Assembly: GCA_002842215.1 (NCBI GenBank)
Contig: PHCC01000007.1
Location: 39,113 to 103,112 of the forward strand
From: Betaproteobacteria bacterium HGW-Betaproteobacteria-9
Lineage (GTDB): Bacteria > Pseudomonadota > Gammaproteobacteria > Burkholderiales > Burkholderiaceae_C
DNA: 64,000 nucleotides
Direction of reading: 5' to 3'
Shown here: positions 52,517 through 62,132 of the stretch, piece by piece
Layout of the letters: every line of letters begins with the position of its first letter
Numbering within the stretch: the stretch's first letter is position 1
Notes under the pieces: model-generated
What the model saw: the letters and a program-made list of their open reading frames with translations, nothing else
Told to the model about the DNA's origin: nothing
The model's database searches: none
Position numbers and translations under genes: made by a program

Positions 52517-54841
52517 TTACTCTTCGACCTGGACGACGGTCTTCACGTCGGGCATCAGCGAGAGGTCCATGCGGTGCTTGGAGCCGTAGGTCGGCACGCC
52601 GAGCTCTTCCTCGAGCAGCTGCCAGTCGGCCGGCAGGCTCCAGAAATCCTTGAACTCCTGGGTGAACTTTTCGGACAGGGAGAAGCTGGTGGCGAACATG
52701 TGCTGGACCTGCACGGACGCATGCTTGTTGATGATGCGTTCGCGTTCCTCCTTCATCCACTCGCGGGTCGGCAGGGCACGGGCCAGGCGCTCCTTGCGCA
52801 TGGCCAAACGCCGGGCCTGGGTCTTGGTGGCATCGATGACAAACACGCCCTTGGCATCCTGCGTGAACACCGCGCCATAGACCTTCTGCGCGTATTCCGG
52901 CAGCAGGAACTTCTGGTTCAGGTCGTTCTCGATGGCTTTGATGTCGCGATCGATCGGATCGCCGAAGCCCGGGCCGCCACGCAGGTAGTTCAGGTAGAGG
53001 TCGTGGTTGTCATAGCAGTCCTCGGTCGTCATGCACTGCTTGTCGCGCTTGACCACAGCGGTGGCGTCGAGGTGGCGCTCGTAGTCGGGCGCACTCGGAT
53101 CGATGTCGCCGCCCAGCGGCAGCGAGTCGCCGATGGCGATGCGCTCCTTCAGGCCGGTCTTGTGCGCTTCGAAGCGGTAGCCGGTGGCCGAGGGGTAGCC
53201 GCCCATCATGCCCCAGTCGCTGTTCATGTAGCCGTTGCCCATGAAGAACATCGTCCAGTCCTGGGCGTTCCAGACCATGCGCAGCGTCTCGAAACCGCAG
53301 CCGCCGCGGTACTTGCCGTAACCGCCGGAGTTGGACTTGACGTTGCGCCCCAGGTACAGCAGCGGCTCGGCCATTTCCCAGATCTCGATGTCGCCCATGT
53401 CACCTTCGGGGTTCCAGATGGCGGCGGCGTGGTTCAGACCGTCCTTGACGGCGCAGGCACCGGTGCCGCACGACGAGGCCTCGAAGCTGTTGACCGCGTG
53501 GATCTCGCCGTCCTGGTTGATACCGCCGCCCTGCAGCCAGTTGGATGTGTTGGCGTTGCCGGCATTGACCTCTTCCAGATAGCCGCGGCTGAAGTAGGAC
53601 TGGCTCAGGCCGCGCCACAGCGCCGCCCAGCCGGAGACCAGGAAGTGCCAGGCGTAGGCGTGACCGGTGCGGCGGTCGTCCGGGTTGCACCAGGTGCCCT
53701 TGGGCAGATGGAACTCGGTGGCGAAGTAGGCGCCGTCGTTGATGCGCTGGGTCGGCACCAGCGTCTGCGACATCATCACCCAGATGCCCGAGGTGAAGGC
53801 CACCTGGTGGGCGTTGAAGGTGTGCCAGCCCCAGCGGCTGGCGCCCTCGAAGTCGAGCCGCCACTTGCCGTCCGGCTTGATGGTCATTTCGACCGGTGAA
53901 TGCATGATCGAGTCGAGCTTGGCGAAAGCGTTGGACACCTGGATGTCCTCGTGCTTGAACGGCACATCGACGAAGGAGACCTTGCGGTACTTGCCGGGCA
54001 GGGTCATCGCCTTGATCCGGCTCATCAGGCCGCGGCGGCCTTCTTCGATGACTTCACCGGAGAACTTCTCGTAAGCCTCCAGGCCGTCGGCGCGGATCAC
54101 TTCTTCGACCAGCTCGCGGATCATGTGGCAGCCGGCGATGCGGGTCTTCTCGTCGAGGATCCAGTACTTCGGCGTGCGCACCGAACGCTGCGACTCGTGC
54201 AGCCAGTCGCGCAGCGGCTCGTCGTTGATCCCGGTCTTGCGGCAGGTGATCATGTAGCCGTCGCCGAAACGCTGCGTCTGCCCGGTGGACATCGAGCCCG
54301 GTGTCACGGCACCGGTGTCGATGACGTGGGTGACGCCGCCGACCCAGCCGATCAACTTGCCGGCCCAGAAGATCGGCACGATGGTGGCGATGTCGCAGGG
54401 ATGCACGTTGCCGATGGCGCAGTCATTGGTCGTGAACATGTCGCCGGGGTTGATCGTCGGATTGGCTTCCCAGTTGTTCTCGATCATGTACTTGATCGCC
54501 GCGCCCATGGTGCCGACGTGGATGATGATTCCCGTCGAGGTCAGGATGCAGTCGCCAGCGGCGTTGTAGAGCGTGAAGCAGAGTTCGCCTTCCTGCTCGA
54601 CGATGGGGCTGGCGGCGATCTTCTTGGCGGTTTCCCGGGCATGGACCAGGCCGCCGCGCAGCTTGGAGAACAGCTTCTCGTAGCCGATCGGATCGCTGTC
54701 GCGGAATTCGAGCTTTTCCAGGCCGTTGTAGTAGCCGGTCGTCTGGGTGCGCTCGAGGATGGCGTCGCGGTGCTGCTTGAGCGTCATGCCGCTGGCCAGC
54801 AGGCTGCTGATGCCGATTTCTTGGGTGCTCATCATGTTCAT
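52517..54841 (-). CDS. acxB: Acetone carboxylase alpha subunit (HyuB-like)
   Basis: A 774-aa subunit of the alpha2-beta2-gamma2 enzyme and member of the hydantoinase B/oxoprolinase family. The characteristic regions are YNAAGDCILTSTGIIIHVGT, MFTTNDCAIGNVHPCDI, GGVTHVIDTGAVTPG and GGPGFGDPIDRD. Length agrees with the 85-kDa subunit of Xanthobacter. ATG 54841 has AAGGAG upstream and lies 11 nt from the acxA stop. The longer open frame upstream overlaps acxA and is not used. Confidence 0.95.
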   Translation of the reverse strand: MNMMSTQEIGISSLLASGMTLKQHRDAILERTQTTGYYNGLEKLEFRDSDPIGYEKLFSKLRGGLVHARETAKKIAASPIVEQEGELCFTLYNAAGDCILTSTGIIIHVGTMGAAIKYMIENNWEANPTINPGDMFTTNDCAIGNVHPCDIATIVPIFWAGKLIGWVGGVTHVIDTGAVTPGSMSTGQTQRFGDGYMITCRKTGINDEPLRDWLHESQRSVRTPKYWILDEKTRIAGCHMIRELVEEVIRADGLEAYEKFSGEVIEEGRRGLMSRIKAMTLPGKYRKVSFVDVPFKHEDIQVSNAFAKLDSIMHSPVEMTIKPDGKWRLDFEGASRWGWHTFNAHQVAFTSGIWVMMSQTLVPTQRINDGAYFATEFHLPKGTWCNPDDRRTGHAYAWHFLVSGWAALWRGLSQSYFSRGYLEEVNAGNANTSNWLQGGGINQDGEIHAVNSFEASSCGTGACAVKDGLNHAAAIWNPEGDMGDIEIWEMAEPLLYLGRNVKSNSGGYGKYRGGCGFETLRMVWNAQDWTMFFMGNGYMNSDWGMMGGYPSATGYRFEAHKTGLKERIAIGDSLPLGGDIDPSAPDYERHLDATAVVKRDKQCMTTEDCYDNHDLYLNYLRGGPGFGDPIDRDIKAIENDLNQKFLLPEYAQKVYGAVFTQDAKGVFVIDATKTQARRLAMRKERLARALPTREWMKEERERIINKHASVQVQHMFATSFSLSEKFTQEFKDFWSLPADWQLLEEELGVPTYGSKHRMDLSLMPDVKTVVQVEE

Positions 54842-54852
54842 GGTGGGTCTCC

Positions 54853-56997
54853 TTACTTGACTTCTTTGAGATGGAACAGGCGGTGTTTGTCGATCGTGGT
54901 CTCGAAGCCGTCGGGTACGACGAAGGTCGTCGCGTCGGATTCGATGATGGCGGGGCCGACGATGTGGTTGCCGGCCTTCAGCGATTCCATCTTCCACAGC
55001 GCCGCCTCGACCCACGTCTTGTGGCGGTAGAACGGCCGGGTGCCGAGATAGGCCTCCTTGGGCGGCGTCGGGCCGGCATCCGGGTCTTCCGGCAGCACCG
55101 GCTTTTGCGTCACGACCATGCCGCGCAGGATGGCGCCGGTGACAGAGAAGCCCAATTCCGGCGAGCGCGCGGAGTTGGCGTAGACGCGCCCATAGGTGCT
55201 CTCGAAGGACTCGATGATCTGCTGCCAGTCGGCGGCGGTGGCGGCACTGGTCACCGGCGAGACGATTTCGAGGTCGTTGAGCTGGCCCATGTACTGCATC
55301 TTGTAGCCCGGGATCAGCAGCACGTCTTCCGGCTTGTAGCCATTGATGACGAACTCGTCGATGACCTTGGTCGCCAGTTCTTCCCAGGCTTCCTGCAACG
55401 TGGCGCAAGCGGCCGCTTTCTGCTCGTCGCTGGCCAACTGGGCCACCCCGAGATCGACCGACTTGTCGTAGCGGTACTCGAAGTCGGCACAGGCGCAGCC
55501 GAAGGCCGAGAAGCCCGCCGCCCAGGCCGGGACGACGACATCCTTGAAGCCGACGCCTTCGGTGTAGCCGTAGGTGTGCACCGGGCCGGCGCCGCCGTAG
55601 GAGAAGCAGGTGAATTCGGCCGGGTTGTAGCCCTTGGCGCTGATGTTGGCGCGCAGGTACTCGGACAGCGTCAGGTCGAGCAGTTCGATGACGCCGGCCG
55701 CCGCATCTTCGACGGAGAGGCCGAGCGGATCGGCGATCTGCGCCTTGATGTGGTCGCGGGCGCGCTGGACGTCGAGCTTGATCGCGCCGCCGAGGAAGTT
55801 CTGCGGATTGAGGTAGCCGAGCACGACGTGGCAGTCGGAGACAGACACCGTGTCCAGCCCGCTTTCCGGCCAGCAGGTGCCGACGCGGTAGCCGGCGCTG
55901 TCCGGACCGAGCTTGATCGACTTGCTGTACGGGTCGAGGCGGACGAAGCTGCCGGCGCCGGCACCAACCGAATCCATCGCCACCAGCGGCAGGGAGAGCA
56001 CCAGGCGGGCCATGTCCGGATCGGACTTGATGGCGAAGTTGCCCTTGGTGATCAGCGCCACGTCGAACGAGGTGCCGCCGATGTCGGAGCAGGCAATGTT
56101 TTCGTCGCCGAGGTATTCGCCGAGCAGCTTGGAGCCGATCACCCCGCCGATCGGGCCGGAGACGATGGTGCGGGCCAGTTCCTTGGCCTTCCAGCTGATC
56201 GTGCCGCCGTGCGTCGCCATCACCCGCAGGTCGAACTTGGCGCCGTGTTTCTTGAAGCGGTCGCTGACCTTCTTCAGCGTCTGGCGCGAGGGTTCGGCGC
56301 CGTAGGCTTCGAGGATGGTCGTGTTCATCCGGTGGCTTTCCTTGCGCGACGGGTAGTAGTCCACCGAGGCGAAGACCGGGATGTCCGACTTCAGTTTCTT
56401 CAACTCTTCGCGAACGATGTCGCGGGCGCGCTGCTCGCTGGTTTCGTTCTTGTGCGACTGCAGCAGGCAGATGACGATCGCCTGGGAACCGGCTTCGACC
56501 AGCTCGCGGGTCGCCTGGCGCACTTCGTCTTCGCGCAGCGGAATGACGACCTTGCCCTGCACGTCGGTCCGCTCGGCAACGCCGCGGGTGCGCGAAACCG
56601 GCACCAGCGGTTCGTCGTAACGGTGGGTGTTGAGGTGGATGCGATCCTCCAGCGCGTAGCCGAGATAGCTCTGCAGCGCCCGGCCCATCGAATGGATCTG
56701 CTCGAAGCCGCGGTTGCAGATCAGGCCGACATCGAGGCCCTTGCGCATCAGGATGCGGTTGAGCATGGCCGTGCCGGAATAGACGCAGGTCGCCAGTTCC
56801 GGATAGACGTCATCGACCTTGCGGTCCCAGTGTTCGAGCGCATCGACCGACGAGTTGTAGATGGCGAGCGATTCGTCGCCGGGATTGCTCTGCGCCTTGC
56901 CGACGACAAAGCGGCCGTCCTCTCGAACAAAGAAGGTGTCGGTCATCGTGCCACCGGCATCGATGCCCATCACCTGTACGGTGGGTTGCATTTGCAT
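54853..56997 (-). CDS. acxA: Acetone carboxylase beta subunit (HyuA-like)
   Basis: A 714-aa ATP-binding subunit of the hydantoinase A/oxoprolinase family, close to the 78-kDa subunit of known acetone carboxylases. The N-terminal phosphate loop is VMGIDAGGTMTDTFF, with the second ATPase block ACSDIGGTSFDVALI and the glycine-rich FSYGGAGPVHTYGY. The ATG at 56997 has AGGAG 7 nt upstream. It is the first gene of the operon, transcribed from the sigma-54 promoter 49 nt upstream of its start. Confidence 0.95.
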   Translation of the reverse strand: MQMQPTVQVMGIDAGGTMTDTFFVREDGRFVVGKAQSNPGDESLAIYNSSVDALEHWDRKVDDVYPELATCVYSGTAMLNRILMRKGLDVGLICNRGFEQIHSMGRALQSYLGYALEDRIHLNTHRYDEPLVPVSRTRGVAERTDVQGKVVIPLREDEVRQATRELVEAGSQAIVICLLQSHKNETSEQRARDIVREELKKLKSDIPVFASVDYYPSRKESHRMNTTILEAYGAEPSRQTLKKVSDRFKKHGAKFDLRVMATHGGTISWKAKELARTIVSGPIGGVIGSKLLGEYLGDENIACSDIGGTSFDVALITKGNFAIKSDPDMARLVLSLPLVAMDSVGAGAGSFVRLDPYSKSIKLGPDSAGYRVGTCWPESGLDTVSVSDCHVVLGYLNPQNFLGGAIKLDVQRARDHIKAQIADPLGLSVEDAAAGVIELLDLTLSEYLRANISAKGYNPAEFTCFSYGGAGPVHTYGYTEGVGFKDVVVPAWAAGFSAFGCACADFEYRYDKSVDLGVAQLASDEQKAAACATLQEAWEELATKVIDEFVINGYKPEDVLLIPGYKMQYMGQLNDLEIVSPVTSAATAADWQQIIESFESTYGRVYANSARSPELGFSVTGAILRGMVVTQKPVLPEDPDAGPTPPKEAYLGTRPFYRHKTWVEAALWKMESLKAGNHIVGPAIIESDATTFVVPDGFETTIDKHRLFHLKEVK

Positions 56998-57045
56998 GTT
57001 GTCTCCTGGGTAGGTTTTGAGTGGGTCATCCCACGCCGACTTCAT

Positions 57046-57061
57046 TGCAACGCGCGTGCCA
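57046..57061 (-). promoter_or_regulatory. Sigma-54 (-24/-12) promoter of acxABC
   Basis: On the minus strand TGGCAC-N5-TTGCA, an essentially perfect RpoN consensus with correct spacing, 49 nt before the acxA ATG. The divergent gene encodes a sigma-54 activator. Confidence 0.92.
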
Positions 57062-57158
57062 GGGCCGGGCAAAGACCACCGCTTCAAAAAAATGCCTTTC
57101 AATTCAATTGCGTAGGCTCCGCTTCTTGATTGGCGGGCCGCATGCGGTCGGTGTCTTT

Positions 57159-57210
57159 CAGCGTCCGGATTCCTGACACCGCGTTCGATGTGTCCGGATT
57201 CCGGACGCTG
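57159..57210. promoter_or_regulatory. Two enhancer-like sites for the acx activator
   Basis: Site 1 (57159-57179) and site 2 (57189-57210) are inverted copies of one sequence. Site 2 has the perfect palindrome GTCCGG-ATT-CCGGAC; site 1 has GCGTCCGGATTCCTGACAC, reading as GTGTC-x-GGA-x-TCCGGACG on the other strand. They lie about 100-165 bp upstream of the -24/-12 element, the normal distance for activators of sigma-54. Binding by the adjacent regulator is inferred. Confidence 0.7.
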
Positions 57211-57260
57211 CAGAACGACCTTCGTTGGCGCTCCGTTTACGGGGCTCAGTAGTTGACCTG

Positions 57261-57289
57261 TTGACTTCGAAGTTCCGAGTGACTACGTT
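57261..57289 (+). promoter_or_regulatory. Candidate sigma-70 promoter of the acx regulator
   Basis: TTGACT at 57261-57266 and TACGTT at 57284-57289 with a 17-bp spacer, 51 bp before the regulator ATG. Confidence 0.5.
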
Positions 57290-57339
57290 CACAAGACACT
57301 GCCTGTTTTGAACTGAACGCTTCCCTTTCGGTCCGCGCC

Positions 57340-59328
57340 ATGCCCTTTTCCCAGCCTGGTTCCCTCATCCCCCGGATCGGCGACGAGCATCTGGTGGCCG
57401 CCGCATGGGAACGCTTCATGGAGGACCGGGCCCTGCCAGCGAAAGGCCTGCGCAACGTCGTGTTCGACTCCTGGCAACGTTGTCGAACAGAAGCGGTGAA
57501 TCCGGCCAGCCACGGCGCTCCGGGAGTGGCCACCGAGAACGTTCGCCAGCTCACCGAGCAAAACCGCGACCTGTGTGAGGTGGCTCGACCCGTGCTGGAC
57601 GGTTTGCGTGAAATCCTGCGGGAATGTGGCACCCTCTTCATGCTCAGCGACCCGAAGGGAACCATCCTGCAGCTCGCTGGCGAGACCCGGGTCCGCAGCG
57701 CGGGTGAAGAGATCAACCTCGCGGTGGGTGGTCATTGGAACGAAGAGGTCATTGGCACCAATGCCATCGGCACCGCGATCGCGACCTGCGCACCGGTTCA
57801 GATCTACGCCAGTGAACACTTCTGCCTGGACGTCAAACGCTGGACCTGTGCCGCCGCACCGGTTCTCGACCCCGTCAGCCGGTGCCTGCTCGGTGTGGTG
57901 AATGTGTCCGGCGTCAAGGAAACGTTTCATGGCCACACCCTGGGTCTGGTGATGACGGCAGCGAGACAGATCGAGAGCGAACTGACCCACCGAGAGGCCG
58001 CGCTGCAAAGCCAGCTCCTGAGCCGGTCACTGGAGTATTTCGGCCGGTATGGCAGCGATGGTCTTGTGCTGTGCGACCACCGCGGGCACATCGTCCGCAC
58101 CAGCAGCAACCTGCAGGCGGCACTGGAACTTCATGGCATACATCAGTGCCTGAAGGTGGGTGTTCCGTTGAGCGGACTCAACCTGAACCAGCCGAAGACG
58201 GACAGCCGAAACCAGCGCCCGGGTTGGCTCAAAACCGAATGGATGTGCCCGATCAAAGACCAGCACGGGACGTTGGGCACACTGCTGGTCGTTCCCGTGA
58301 CCGACCGCCAGCGGCATTCGGTCTCACCCCCCAGACCCGTCCACACAGCGCCGAAAGACGACGATGCGTTCGCCGAGATCATCGGCAACAGCGAGGTGTT
58401 GCAGGCCACGAGGGTGCGTGCCCGGCGCATGGCGGCGCTGGACCTGCCCGTGCTCCTGCTGGGAGAAACCGGCGTTGGCAAGGAAGTCTTTGCCCGGGCA
58501 TTGCATCGAGCGGGTCGCCAGCCCGACGGTCCGTTGGTGGTCGTGAACTGTGGTGCCTTCAACCGCGAACTCCTGGCCAGCGAGCTCTTTGGCTATGCGG
58601 AAGGGGCGTTCACGGGCGCACGGCGCAGCGGTCTGCCGGGCAAGTTCGAACAGGCCGATGGCGGCACGCTGTTCCTGGACGAAATCGGCGAAATGCCGCT
58701 CGACATGCAACCCCATCTGCTGCGCGTCCTGCAGGATGGCATCGTGGTCCGTCTGGGCGATACACGGGAGCGGCGCGTGTCCATGCGTCTGATTGCGGCA
58801 ACCAACCGCGACCTGCAAAAGGAAGTGGCGCAGGGGCGCTTCCGTGAGGACCTGTACCACCGTCTCTGTGTTCTCAGTCTGCCGCTTCCCGCCTTGCGCG
58901 ACCGCCCGGGCGACATCGAAACGATCGTCGAACACCTCAACCGCAGGCTGGCCGACAAATACGGCTGTGCGCCCAAACAGCTGGAAGCGTCCGTGCTCCA
59001 GGCATTCCACAACTACCGTTGGCCAGGCAACATCCGGGAACTGCAAAACGTATTCGAATCCACGTTCGCGCTCAGTGAAGGCCCCGAGATTGAACTGGCC
59101 GCGTTGCCACCGGCCATTGCTCAGGCCCTGGCGCCACCCAGCAACGGCTCGGCTCCGGATCTGTCAGGAGGCAAGACCGGCAGGCTGGAAGATCTGGAAA
59201 GCCAGGCCATCCTGGATGCCGTTGGCCAGTCGCAGGGCAACATGACGGCCGCCGCACGAACGCTGGGCATTTCCAGAAGCACCTTGTACGTCAAGCTGGC
59301 CGCCATCCGATCCCATGCGGGCCTGTGA
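57340..59328 (+). CDS. acxR: Sigma-54-dependent activator of acetone carboxylase (AcoR/AcxR family)
   Basis: A 662-aa enhancer-binding protein. The N-terminal half holds a GAF-like sensor domain (about residues 75-215, [16 protein letters not shown] and [10 protein letters not shown]) and a PAS-like segment (about 235-335), as in AcoR. The AAA+ domain has Walker A GETGVGKE (about 375-382), the sigma-54 contact loop GAFTGA (about 423) and Walker [14 protein letters not shown] Fis-type helix-turn-helix closes the protein ([20 protein letters not shown]). It is divergent from acxABC and probably activates it in response to acetone or a related inducer. Confidence 0.93.
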   Translation: MPFSQPGSLIPRIGDEHLVAAAWERFMEDRALPAKGLRNVVFDSWQRCRTEAVNPASHGAPGVATENVRQLTEQNRDLCEVARPVLDGLREILRECGTLFMLSDPKGTILQLAGETRVRSAGEEINLAVGGHWNEEVIGTNAIGTAIATCAPVQIYASEHFCLDVKRWTCAAAPVLDPVSRCLLGVVNVSGVKETFHGHTLGLVMTAARQIESELTHREAALQSQLLSRSLEYFGRYGSDGLVLCDHRGHIVRTSSNLQAALELHGIHQCLKVGVPLSGLNLNQPKTDSRNQRPGWLKTEWMCPIKDQHGTLGTLLVVPVTDRQRHSVSPPRPVHTAPKDDDAFAEIIGNSEVLQATRVRARRMAALDLPVLLLGETGVGKEVFARALHRAGRQPDGPLVVVNCGAFNRELLASELFGYAEGAFTGARRSGLPGKFEQADGGTLFLDEIGEMPLDMQPHLLRVLQDGIVVRLGDTRERRVSMRLIAATNRDLQKEVAQGRFREDLYHRLCVLSLPLPALRDRPGDIETIVEHLNRRLADKYGCAPKQLEASVLQAFHNYRWPGNIRELQNVFESTFALSEGPEIELAALPPAIAQALAPPSNGSAPDLSGGKTGRLEDLESQAILDAVGQSQGNMTAAARTLGISRSTLYVKLAAIRSHAGL

Positions 59329-59351
59329 CGGGCCGCCTCGCGGCCCTCAAT

Positions 59352-61793
59352 TCAATCGTCGACCGGCGTGAGCTTGGCCACACTCAGCGCCAGCCACTTC
59401 ACCCCATGCCGCGAGAAATTCACCTGGGCCCGCGCGTCGGCGCCCGCACCTTCCAGCGCCAGCACCTTGCCTTCGCCGAACTTGTTGTGGAACACCTTCA
59501 TGCCGGCCTTGATGTCGGTGCCGCGGTCGGGCTCCGGGTTGCTCTTGCCACCCAGGCCTTTCGGGTCGCTGCCCGAGGCCCAGCCGGGTGACCAGGCGGG
59601 CTGCAGCACGGCGGGCGCACCCGCGCCCCGCGTGCCGTAGCCACCCCGGTTGCCCTGCCAGCCCCCGCCACCGCCCGATCCGGTCGCGCTGGGGTTCCAG
59701 GCCGGCTGCTGCGGCGTGAGCCACTTCAGGCAGGCCTCGGGCAGCTCTTCAAAGAAGCGGCTCTTGAGGTTGTAGCGCGTCTGGCCGTGCAGCATGCGCG
59801 TCTGCGAATGGCTGAGGTACAGGCGTTTGCGCGCGCGCGTGATCGCCACGTACATCAGGCGCCGTTCTTCTTCGAGTCCGTCGCGGTCGCTCATCGAGTT
59901 CTCGTGCGGGAACAGGCCCTCTTCCATGCCGGTGATGAACACGCAATCGAACTCCAGGCCCTTGGCGGCGTGCACCGTCATGAGCTGCACCGCGTCCTGC
60001 CCGGCCTGGGCCTGGTTGTCGCCCGATTCGAGTGCGGCGTGCGTGAGAAAGGCCGCCAGCGGGCTCATGGTTTCGCCGGTGTCGGCGTCGGGGGCGAGCG
60101 GTTCGTCGACAACCGGCAGCGCCGGGTCCAGCCCCTGGCTCACAGGACTCTGCGTGAGCGGCTGCCCTTGTGCATCCACCGTGCGCGCCACCGCGTCACG
60201 CCCAAAACCCTCAATGCCGACAAAGCTCTTGGCCGCACTGACCAGTTCTTCCAGGTTTTCCACCCGATCCTGCCCTTCGCGCTCGGCGCGGTAGTGCTCG
60301 ACCAGGCCACTGTGGTCCAGCACCAGCTCGATGATCTCGGACAGCGTCATGCCCACCGAGCGCTCACGCAGCACGTCGAGCTTGGCCACGAAACCACCGA
60401 TGGCCGCGCCCGCCCGACCGGTGACGGCGCTCACCGCGTCGTGCAGCGAACAGCCCGAGGTACGCGCCACGTCCTGCAACTGCTCGATGCTGCGCGCCCC
60501 GATGCCGCGTGGCGGGAAGTTCACCACGCGCAGGAAACTCGTGTCGTCGTTCGCGTTTTCCAGCAGGCGCAGGTAGGCCAGCGCGTGCTTGATTTCGGCG
60601 CGCTCGAAGAAGCGCAGGCCACCGTACACACGGTACGGCATGCCGGCGTTGAACAGCGCGGTTTCCACCACCCGGCTCTGCGCGTTGCTGCGGTAGAGCA
60701 CAGCCATCTCGCTCTTCGGAATGTCTTCGCGCGCGAGCTGCTTCATCTCGTCCACCATCCACTGCGCTTCGGCGAAATCGCTGGTGGCTTCGAACACGCG
60801 CACCGGCTCGCCCGCGCCCGCGTCGGTGCGCAGGTTCTTGCCCAGGCGGTTGCTGTTGTGGCTGATCAGCTGATTGGCCGAATCCAGGATGTTGCTGACG
60901 CTGCGGTAGTTCTGCTCCAGCTTGATCTGGTGCATCACGCGGAACTCGCGCACGAAGTCGGCCATGTTGCCCACGCGCGCGCCGCGAAAGGCGTAAATGC
61001 TCTGGTCGTCGTCGCCCACGGCGAAGACCGCGTTGCCCGCACCTGGCAGGCCTTCGATGGGCGGGGTCGAGAACATCTTGATCCACGCGTACTGCAGGCG
61101 GTTGGTGTCCTGGAACTCGTCGATCAGGATGTGCTTGAAGCGGCGCTGGTAGTGCTCGCGCACGGGATCGTTGTCGCGCAACACCTCGTAGCTGCGCAGC
61201 ATGAGTTCACCGAAATCCACCACACCTTCGCGCTGGCACTGCTCTTCGTACAGCGCGTACAGCTCGACCTTCTTGCGCGTTTCTTCGTCACGCGCCACCA
61301 CGTCGCCCGGGCGCTGACCGTCTTCCTTGCAGCCGCTGATGAAGTACTGGATCTGCTTCGGCGGGTAGCGCTCGTCGTCCACGTTGAACTGCTTGCACAG
61401 GCGCTTGATCGCCGAGAGCTGGTCCTGCGTATCGAGGATCTGGAAGGTCTGCGGCAGGTTGGCCAGCTTGTGGTGCGCGCGCAGGAAGCGGTTGCACAGG
61501 CCGTGGAAGGTGCCGATCCACATGCCGCGCACATTGATGGGCAGCATGCTCGAGAGCCGCGTCATCATTTCCTTGGCGGCCTTGTTGGTGAAGGTCACGG
61601 CCAGCACGCCGCCGGGCGTCACCTGCCCGGTCTGCAGCAGCCAGGCGATGCGCGTGGTGAGCACACGGGTCTTGCCCGAGCCGGCGCCAGCGAGGATGAG
61701 CGCGTGTTCGGCCGGCAAGGTGACGGCGGCGCCCTGTTCGGCATTGAGGCCCGCGAGCAGCGGGGAGGAGGCAACGGGTTCTTCAAACAACAT
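59352..61793 (-). CDS. uvrD: UvrD/PcrA-type DNA helicase
   Basis: An 813-aa superfamily 1A helicase for nucleotide excision and mismatch repair. All motifs are present: Ia/Walker A LAGAGSGKTRVLT, II ILIDEFQDTNRLQY, III AVGDDDQSIYAFRGA, IV LEQNYRS, V TVHAAKGLEFDCVFI, VI MYVAITRARKRL. A glycine-rich segment (GSGGGGGWQGNRGGYG) precedes a C-terminal Tudor-like domain (KVFHNKFGEGKVLALEG) typical of UvrD/PcrA. A TACAAT box lies 7 nt before the ATG. A 7-bp hairpin at 59330-59346 separates it from the convergent acx regulator. Confidence 0.93.
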   Translation of the reverse strand: MLFEEPVASSPLLAGLNAEQGAAVTLPAEHALILAGAGSGKTRVLTTRIAWLLQTGQVTPGGVLAVTFTNKAAKEMMTRLSSMLPINVRGMWIGTFHGLCNRFLRAHHKLANLPQTFQILDTQDQLSAIKRLCKQFNVDDERYPPKQIQYFISGCKEDGQRPGDVVARDEETRKKVELYALYEEQCQREGVVDFGELMLRSYEVLRDNDPVREHYQRRFKHILIDEFQDTNRLQYAWIKMFSTPPIEGLPGAGNAVFAVGDDDQSIYAFRGARVGNMADFVREFRVMHQIKLEQNYRSVSNILDSANQLISHNSNRLGKNLRTDAGAGEPVRVFEATSDFAEAQWMVDEMKQLAREDIPKSEMAVLYRSNAQSRVVETALFNAGMPYRVYGGLRFFERAEIKHALAYLRLLENANDDTSFLRVVNFPPRGIGARSIEQLQDVARTSGCSLHDAVSAVTGRAGAAIGGFVAKLDVLRERSVGMTLSEIIELVLDHSGLVEHYRAEREGQDRVENLEELVSAAKSFVGIEGFGRDAVARTVDAQGQPLTQSPVSQGLDPALPVVDEPLAPDADTGETMSPLAAFLTHAALESGDNQAQAGQDAVQLMTVHAAKGLEFDCVFITGMEEGLFPHENSMSDRDGLEEERRLMYVAITRARKRLYLSHSQTRMLHGQTRYNLKSRFFEELPEACLKWLTPQQPAWNPSATGSGGGGGWQGNRGGYGTRGAGAPAVLQPAWSPGWASGSDPKGLGGKSNPEPDRGTDIKAGMKVFHNKFGEGKVLALEGAGADARAQVNFSRHGVKWLALSVAKLTPVDD

Positions 61794-61800
61794 GGTGTCG

Positions 61801-61806
61801 ATTGTA
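61801..61806 (-). promoter_or_regulatory. TACAAT box, candidate -10 of uvrD
   Basis: TACAAT on the minus strand ends 7 nt before the uvrD ATG, implying a leaderless transcript. No -35 is apparent. Confidence 0.45.
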
Positions 61807-61904
61807 GGAAGCCACGGCGCCGCGCCGGGTCCATACGTCCGGCCGTATGACCTCTATAAGCCACCTGCCCGGCCGGCACCCTGTTCGACCCGCACCGGAG
61901 CGCC

Positions 61905-61947
61905 TAGAATCAATCACCGGGCCCAAGCAATTGGCGCCCGGTTTTTT
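61905..61947 (+). promoter_or_regulatory. Promoter-proximal terminator hairpin in the guaC leader
   Basis: TAGAAT (61905-61910) is followed after 6 nt by the hairpin CCGGGC-CCAA-GCAA-TTGG-C-GCCCGG and T6 (61942-61947), a full intrinsic terminator on the plus strand. No plus-strand gene lies upstream for about 2.5 kb, so it has nothing to terminate except a transcript starting here. It could be an attenuator for guaC or the end of a very short RNA. Between it and guaC lies repeat copy C; the rest of 61794-62132 holds no gene. Confidence 0.55.
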
Positions 61948-62046
61948 GTTTCCGGCTTCAGAAAATCTGGCCGGACGCTTCAAACACCTGCCGGTTTATT
62001 CATTCGACCCACCACCGACTTCCACGGAGCGCGACGCTCAGGGTCA

Positions 62047-62119
62047 CCGCGGAACTGGCTTTGCCAGGCCGCTGGTGACGCCCCCTTGAGGGGGTGGCGC
62101 CGCAGGCGACGCGGGGGTG
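62047..62119 (-). repeat. Dispersed palindromic repeat, copy C
   Basis: Reverse-orientation copy of the element at 19208-19280: CTGGCTTTGCCAGG, the CCCCCTTGAGGGGG palindrome and GCGCCGCAGGCG follow in the inverted order. It lies in the guaC leader, ending 13 nt before the ATG. Confidence 0.75.
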
Positions 62120-62132
62120 TTTGAAAGTGCTT

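Noticed and set aside
54871..57129. Long open frame (752 codons) antisense to acxA.
   Set aside because: A shadow of acxA on the opposite strand, low in complexity and running across the sigma-54 promoter and the acxA ribosome site.
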